The position numbers were made by a program, and so were the translations under genes. A model generated the notes under the pieces. That model saw only the letters and a program-made list of their open reading frames with translations. It had not been told where the DNA came from and searched no databases. A stretch of 64,000 nt of DNA from Bacteroidota bacterium (GTDB lineage Bacteria > Bacteroidota > Bacteroidia > UBA7662 > CANHCV01). Numbering within the stretch: the first letter of the stretch is position 1; each line of letters begins with the position of its first letter. The DNA lies in NCBI GenBank assembly GCA_947459245.1, contig CANHCV010000004.1, positions 1 through 64,000 of the forward strand. Reading direction: 5' to 3'. Shown here piece after piece: positions 60,483 to 64,000 of this stretch.

Positions 60483-61018
60483 TTTACGAAACGAAATTTT
60501 TGGACTCGGGCCGATTGTTTTTCCAACAACCAAGCCACCGCATTCAAGGAGTTTTTAAACCGTGGTTCCTTCACCTTCGATTGATGCTTGATGCTCAACC
60601 GTCCTTTTTGATGTCCAACCGAAAGCGTAAGAATCAATGTTTCTGCATCTTTAAAAGAAATCCAAGGAATCCATTTCCATTTTGAACGATTCAAAACCAT
60701 GCGTTCCATCAACTCAAATCCAAAGTTTTCGGAGGCCTGTTTGAATGTGTGCGATTGATAAACGGTAAAACCTTCTTTTTTCACCATTTCAGAAAGGTAT
60801 TCAAGCAGAAAATCTCCTTGTCCAAAAACGTCGTTGAAATCAAAAATAAATTGAATTTCGTCGGTTCTACCGGAATGAACGATTTCGATTGGATTCCCCT
60901 CCAACAAACTCACGTACCTCAACTCCATTTTGGAAAGCAAGGCTCTGAATAATCCTGCTTGTTTCCAACTTTGGTAGGATTGTTTAAAAAAACGCGAGCG
61001 GTGAATTCGGTTATTCAT
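60479..61018 (-). CDS. Protein of unknown function
   Basis: A 179-residue soluble, basic protein that I do not recognise. It contains SRFFKQSYQSWKQAGLFRAL near the N-terminus, then EIQFIFDFNDVFGQGDFLLEYL and LILTLSVGHQKGRLSIKH; the C-terminal third ends in QSARVQKFRFVK. No membrane helix, signal peptide, Cys cluster or known catalytic motif is apparent. The ATG at 61018 follows a TAATTTTG promoter box (61032-61025) at 6 bases. It has its own terminator, supporting it as an expressed single gene. A longer start at 61024 is possible. Confidence 0.7.
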   Translation of the reverse strand: MNNRIHRSRFFKQSYQSWKQAGLFRALLSKMELRYVSLLEGNPIEIVHSGRTDEIQFIFDFNDVFGQGDFLLEYLSEMVKKEGFTVYQSHTFKQASENFGFELMERMVLNRSKWKWIPWISFKDAETLILTLSVGHQKGRLSIKHQSKVKEPRFKNSLNAVAWLLEKQSARVQKFRFVK

Positions 61019-61024
61019 GATCAT

Positions 61025-61032
61025 CAAAATTA
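61025..61032 (-). promoter_or_regulatory. Promoter -7 box of the unknown gene 60479-61018
   Basis: TAATTTTG on the minus strand matches TAnnTTTG, 6 bases upstream of the ATG at 61018. On the plus strand the divergent TATTTTCG (61059-61066) is a one-mismatch box for the beta-CASP gene. Confidence 0.5.
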
Positions 61033-61074
61033 CAAACAACAACTTGCCAAAATGGTTGTATTTTCGTAAAATTT

Positions 61075-62499
61075 ATGAAGAGAACGATTTCATTTTTAGG
61101 TGCTGCAAAACAAGTTACGGGTTCCTTATTTCTGGTTGAGAACGATGGAGTAAAAATATTGGTGGATTGTGGGATGGATATGGAGAAACGAAAGAAAGAA
61201 AACGTGGTTCCTGTTGAATTTCCGTTCGATCCGTCCGAAATTCATGCCGTTGTATTAACCCATGCCCACATCGACCACTCGGGGAACTTGCCTCTTTTGA
61301 AACGATGGGGCTTTGAAGGAAAAATTTATTCCACCGTACCAACGTATTACCTCACTCACTTGCTTTTGATGGATTGTGCAGGTATTAATCGAAAGAAAAT
61401 TGCTTCCTTATCGGGGAAAAGGGCAGGGAAGAGGGGGCCAGGTTTGAACAAACAAGCCTACGATTCACTCTACCTAGAACCGCAAGTGGTGCAAACCATG
61501 AAGCAATTCGCGACTTTAAATTTCAATGTTCGTCATAAAATTGCCCCCAACGTAGCCATCAAATTCATTCCTGCCGGACACTTATTGGGAGCCGCACACG
61601 TGGTGATGTACCTCAAAAGAGAAGACGGATCGGAAACACGAATTGGACTATCGGGAGACATCGGTCGAGATTATTACCCGCTCCTGGTTGATCCCGAACC
61701 CATGGAAGCTGTTGATTACCTCGTAACGGAATCTACCTACGGAGGCCGCATGCACGAACCCGGTAGAGATTATACTGGTTACCTCTCCAAAATCATCAAA
61801 GAAACCTGCGTGGAGAAGGGCGGCCGATTGATCATCCCCGCTTTTTCAGTTGGACGAACCCAGGCTTTGCTTTTCGAAATAAAAAAGATGGTCAACCTGG
61901 GGCTCATTCCCGAAATCAAGGTTTTTGTGGATAGCCCCCTTTCTTTGGAATCTACAAAGGCATACCAACAAATGCACAATTACCTCAATAAGGAAGCCAG
62001 AGAGGTACAAAAAGTGGATGGCGAAATTTTCATCTTCGATCAGCTTTTTTACATCGAAAACGAAAAGCAAAGCAAAATTTTGTCTCAATTCGACGAGCCA
62101 GCCATCATCATTTCGGCCTCGGGGATGTTGGACGGTGGGCGCATTCAAACCCACATTCGTAAAAACATTGAAAACCCGAATGCGACCATCTTAATGGTGG
62201 GCTTTGCCTCACCGGGAACGTTGGGAGCGAAGTTGCGCGAACAACCGAAAGAGCTTCATTTTGATAAGAAAACCTACCAAGTTCGCGCTCGAATTTTGTC
62301 AACCAGTCTGTTCTCCGGACACGGTGATCAAGCCGATTTGATTCGTTTTGTTCAACATCAAAATCCACAAGATTTAAAACAAGTATTCCTGGTTCACGGT
62401 GAAGAGCCCTCCATGGAACAATTATCTGCGTCCTTAAAAGAAATCGGATTTTCATCCATTGAAATTCCTTCAAAAAATGATGTGTATGAATTGCATTAA
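61075..62499 (+). CDS. Beta-CASP metallo-beta-lactamase-fold RNA-processing nuclease
   Basis: A 474-residue nuclease of the CPSF/Int-like beta-CASP group. The metal site is HAHIDH at residues 63-68, followed by GAAHVVMYLK, LSGDIGRDYYP and LVTESTYGGR. The beta-CASP domain has PAFSVGRTQALLFEI, FVDSPLSL and SASGMLDGGR, with SGHGDQADL near the C-terminus. It lacks a KH domain. Members cut RNA in endo- or exonucleolytic mode. The gene heads a run with an outer-membrane-like protein, tadA and cdsA. Confidence 0.9.
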   Translation: MKRTISFLGAAKQVTGSLFLVENDGVKILVDCGMDMEKRKKENVVPVEFPFDPSEIHAVVLTHAHIDHSGNLPLLKRWGFEGKIYSTVPTYYLTHLLLMDCAGINRKKIASLSGKRAGKRGPGLNKQAYDSLYLEPQVVQTMKQFATLNFNVRHKIAPNVAIKFIPAGHLLGAAHVVMYLKREDGSETRIGLSGDIGRDYYPLLVDPEPMEAVDYLVTESTYGGRMHEPGRDYTGYLSKIIKETCVEKGGRLIIPAFSVGRTQALLFEIKKMVNLGLIPEIKVFVDSPLSLESTKAYQQMHNYLNKEAREVQKVDGEIFIFDQLFYIENEKQSKILSQFDEPAIIISASGMLDGGRIQTHIRKNIENPNATILMVGFASPGTLGAKLREQPKELHFDKKTYQVRARILSTSLFSGHGDQADLIRFVQHQNPQDLKQVFLVHGEEPSMEQLSASLKEIGFSSIEIPSKNDVYELH

Positions 62500-63112
62500 A
62501 TTTTTCCTTCTAACCGCATTTTTCTTCCTGTTTTCTATTTCCTTGTTTTCACAAGATTTCGAGGACGGACGTGGAAGAACATCATCAACCAAAAAATCTT
62601 CTTCCTCAGATAGCCTTCGTAAAAAGTCGTTTGAGGTAAAGGAAGTGGATCATACCCTTTCTGGCGGTTTGGTTTTGTGGACCGATCCAACTCAATTTAA
62701 CAACAGTTTGCTCATCACAACCTTGGAGTATTGTCCGAGATTTATCCTTGCTACCGGAAAAATTCAGTCGTCGCTTTCCATTGCGGCTCCCATCAACATT
62801 GGAATTGGGACCAATAGTGCGGGCGATTTTACAGTGATGGGTCATGTACCTGTACTTTTAGAAGGAAGTTTGGGCCATTTCTCCCATCGAGACGCAGAAG
62901 CATTAGTCGGAATTTTTGCAGGCTTGGGCGTTTCTGGATCTTTTTCCAATTTGGAAGCGCCATTCAATAACAATTTTGGACCCTCGGTATCAGCCGGATT
63001 GAGAATGGGAAACATGAACTTCCGGTCGTATACCTTCCGACTTGGATTTACCCCTTCTTTGAAATCACTCGGAAATGGGGTTATTTATTTCTCTTCTGGA
63101 CTTAATTTCTAA
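62486..63112 (+). CDS. Predicted outer membrane beta-barrel-like protein
   Basis: A 208-residue exported protein of no named family. The signal peptide starts MNCIKFFLLTAFFFLFSIS and ends at SLFSQ; a Ser/Thr/Lys-rich stretch (residues about 28-45) follows. The rest is beta-strand-like (LSGGLVLWTDPTQFNN, IQSSLSIAAPINIGIGTN, RSYTFRLGFTPSL) and ends GVIYFSSGLNF with a terminal Phe, as in small barrels. I place the start at 62486, overlapping the upstream gene by 14 bases; in-frame ATGs at 62477 and 62480 are alternatives. The stop overlaps tadA by one base. Confidence 0.65.
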   Translation: MNCIKFFLLTAFFFLFSISLFSQDFEDGRGRTSSTKKSSSSDSLRKKSFEVKEVDHTLSGGLVLWTDPTQFNNSLLITTLEYCPRFILATGKIQSSLSIAAPINIGIGTNSAGDFTVMGHVPVLLEGSLGHFSHRDAEALVGIFAGLGVSGSFSNLEAPFNNNFGPSVSAGLRMGNMNFRSYTFRLGFTPSLKSLGNGVIYFSSGLNF

Positions 63113-63564
63113 TGTCGTTATCCATTTTTTCCGATGATTATTTCATGCGTGAAGCGCTGAAAGAAGCTCAGTATGCGTATGAAAAAGATGAAGTTCCGGT
63201 TGGAGCTGTAATTGTGGCAAACCAAAGAATCATTGCTCGAGCGCACAATTTAACCGAGCTGTTGAACGATGTTACCGCCCATGCGGAAATGCAGGCTATT
63301 ACGGCCTCAGCGAACTATTTGGGCGGAAAATACCTCGATGAATGTACGTTATACGTTACGTTAGAGCCTTGTACCATGTGTGCAGGAGCATTGAATTGGG
63401 CACAGATCAAAAAAGTAGTGTACGGGGCAAGCGACGAAAAACGAGGCGCACTAAAACATAAAATACACCTTCTTCATCCCAAAACCGAAGTGGTGGGCGG
63501 CATTTTGCAAGAAGAATGTTCCCAAATTCTTAAAGCCTTTTTCCTCAAAAAACGACTGAATTGA
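63112..63564 (+). CDS. tadA: tRNA-specific adenosine deaminase
   Basis: Converts A34 to inosine in tRNA-Arg(ACG), widening wobble decoding. A 150-residue zinc deaminase with TAHAEMQAI (His57, Glu59) and LEPCTMCAGALNWAQI (the two zinc Cys). EVPVGAVIV and GGKYLDECTLYVTLEP are the usual flanks. The length is normal. ATG overlaps the preceding stop as TAATG. Confidence 0.95.
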   Translation: MSLSIFSDDYFMREALKEAQYAYEKDEVPVGAVIVANQRIIARAHNLTELLNDVTAHAEMQAITASANYLGGKYLDECTLYVTLEPCTMCAGALNWAQIKKVVYGASDEKRGALKHKIHLLHPKTEVVGGILQEECSQILKAFFLKKRLN

Positions 63565-64000
63565 TGACTAATTTTTGGCAAAGAACCGTTTCTGGAGTGT
63601 TTATCGTAGGAATCATCGTGGCAGCAAGCTGGGGCGGTTATTATTCGGGACTCGCTTTGTTGTCCATCATTGGTGCAATAGGTTTGGATGAGTTGTTGAA
63701 AATGGGGGAACCCGAATCTCGAAAAAATAAATTGCGTTGGATCGGCGCCTTTCATTCCGGGATTTTCCTCCTTGGACTTTGGCTGAAATTTGAAACCAAT
63801 TGGCTTTCCTTGCTAACCATTCAATTGGTTTTGGCTGCGATCGGTTGCGTGTTAACCTTTCAAGAACACAGTTTTAAAGAATTATCCAAGTTGTTTTTTG
63901 GATGGATTTGGATTTGGTTACCGGTGTTTTTAGCCAAAGATATTTTAGAAGATTTCTTGCTTCGTTTCCCCATGATTTTATTGCTGGTTTTTATTGGGCT
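63564..64000 (+). CDS. cdsA: Phosphatidate cytidylyltransferase, N-terminal part (runs off the window)
   Basis: Makes CDP-diacylglycerol from phosphatidic acid and CTP for phospholipid synthesis. The visible 145 residues start MTNFWQRTVSGVFIVGIIVA and contain about five hydrophobic helices, matching the N-terminal half of CdsA proteins, which begin with a QRT(v/i)(s/t)G segment. The catalytic signature near the C-terminus lies beyond the right edge. The ATG overlaps the tadA stop (TGATG). Confidence 0.75.
   Translation, partial: MTNFWQRTVSGVFIVGIIVAASWGGYYSGLALLSIIGAIGLDELLKMGEPESRKNKLRWIGAFHSGIFLLGLWLKFETNWLSLLTIQLVLAAIGCVLTFQEHSFKELSKLFFGWIWIWLPVFLAKDILEDFLLRFPMILLLVFIG

Overview
The window looks like a chromosomal segment of a Bacteroidota bacterium, most likely order Flavobacteriales; I would not go below order. 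The evidence is many upstream -7 boxes of the form TAnnTTTG, few Shine-Dalgarno sites, frequent TTG/GTG starts, and families typical of the phylum (DUF6029, Omp28-related lipoproteins, TlpA/DUF4369 lipoprotein, the GT51/AsmA-like protein, tandem POT transporters). It is gene-dense, with about 57 protein genes, two tRNAs and six intergenic terminators, and most genes sit in short runs with 0-, 1- or 4-base stop/start overlaps. I see no prophage, CRISPR array or rRNA; the only mobile DNA is the tail of a transposase at the left edge.

Layout. 1-490: end of an ISL3-type (ISAon1-like) transposase, about 230 bases with no gene, then tRNA-Lys on the minus strand. 610-7387: amidohydrolase lipoprotein, transglycosylase, mpl (murein recycling), START-like protein, LptF/LptG-type permease. 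7384-16400: glycan region with five glycosyltransferases and an NAD-dependent epimerase, interrupted by a PAS/HisKA/receiver protein that lacks an ATPase domain. 16522-23420: run of clpC, tatC, rpiB, an M28 peptidase and lutB. 23402-28826 (minus): transketolase, Na+/solute symporter, small membrane protein, udk, CoA-transferase. 28875-31115: PAP2 phosphatase diverging from SixA-like phosphatase and a Cys-rich GT9 protein. 31156-36322: tRNA-Pro, then serS, a DUF6029 outer membrane protein, an Omp28-type lipoprotein and a geranylgeranyl-reductase-like flavoprotein. 36326-41805 (minus): 'SpecificRecomb' membrane protein, serine hydrolase, a GT2/sugar-transferase-like fusion, yraN. 41832-45535: thioesterase, yicC, gmk, SDR-type threonine dehydrogenase, DUF2797. 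45610-51765: thioredoxin-motif lipoprotein, two-CxxCH lipoprotein, MoxR ATPase, mutS, MarR regulator and an atypical SDR. 51804-55001 (minus): folB, aspartylglucosaminidase-like enzyme, cutC, TlpA lipoprotein. 55072-60449: glutaryl-CoA dehydrogenase, TraB/GumN protein, two POT transporters. 60479-64000: an unrecognised gene on minus, then beta-CASP nuclease, an outer-membrane-like protein, tadA and the start of cdsA.

Most genes are housekeeping or envelope functions: murein recycling and polymerisation, LPS/glycan assembly, lipoproteins with thiol chemistry, phospholipid synthesis, mismatch repair and tRNA editing. No gene set stands out as a complete unknown system. The most unusual single observations are a near-ideal intrinsic terminator lying inside the signal-peptide codons of the TraB/GumN gene, the sensor-like protein without an ATPase domain, and an SDR with Ile at the catalytic Tyr position beside a MarR gene with a candidate operator.
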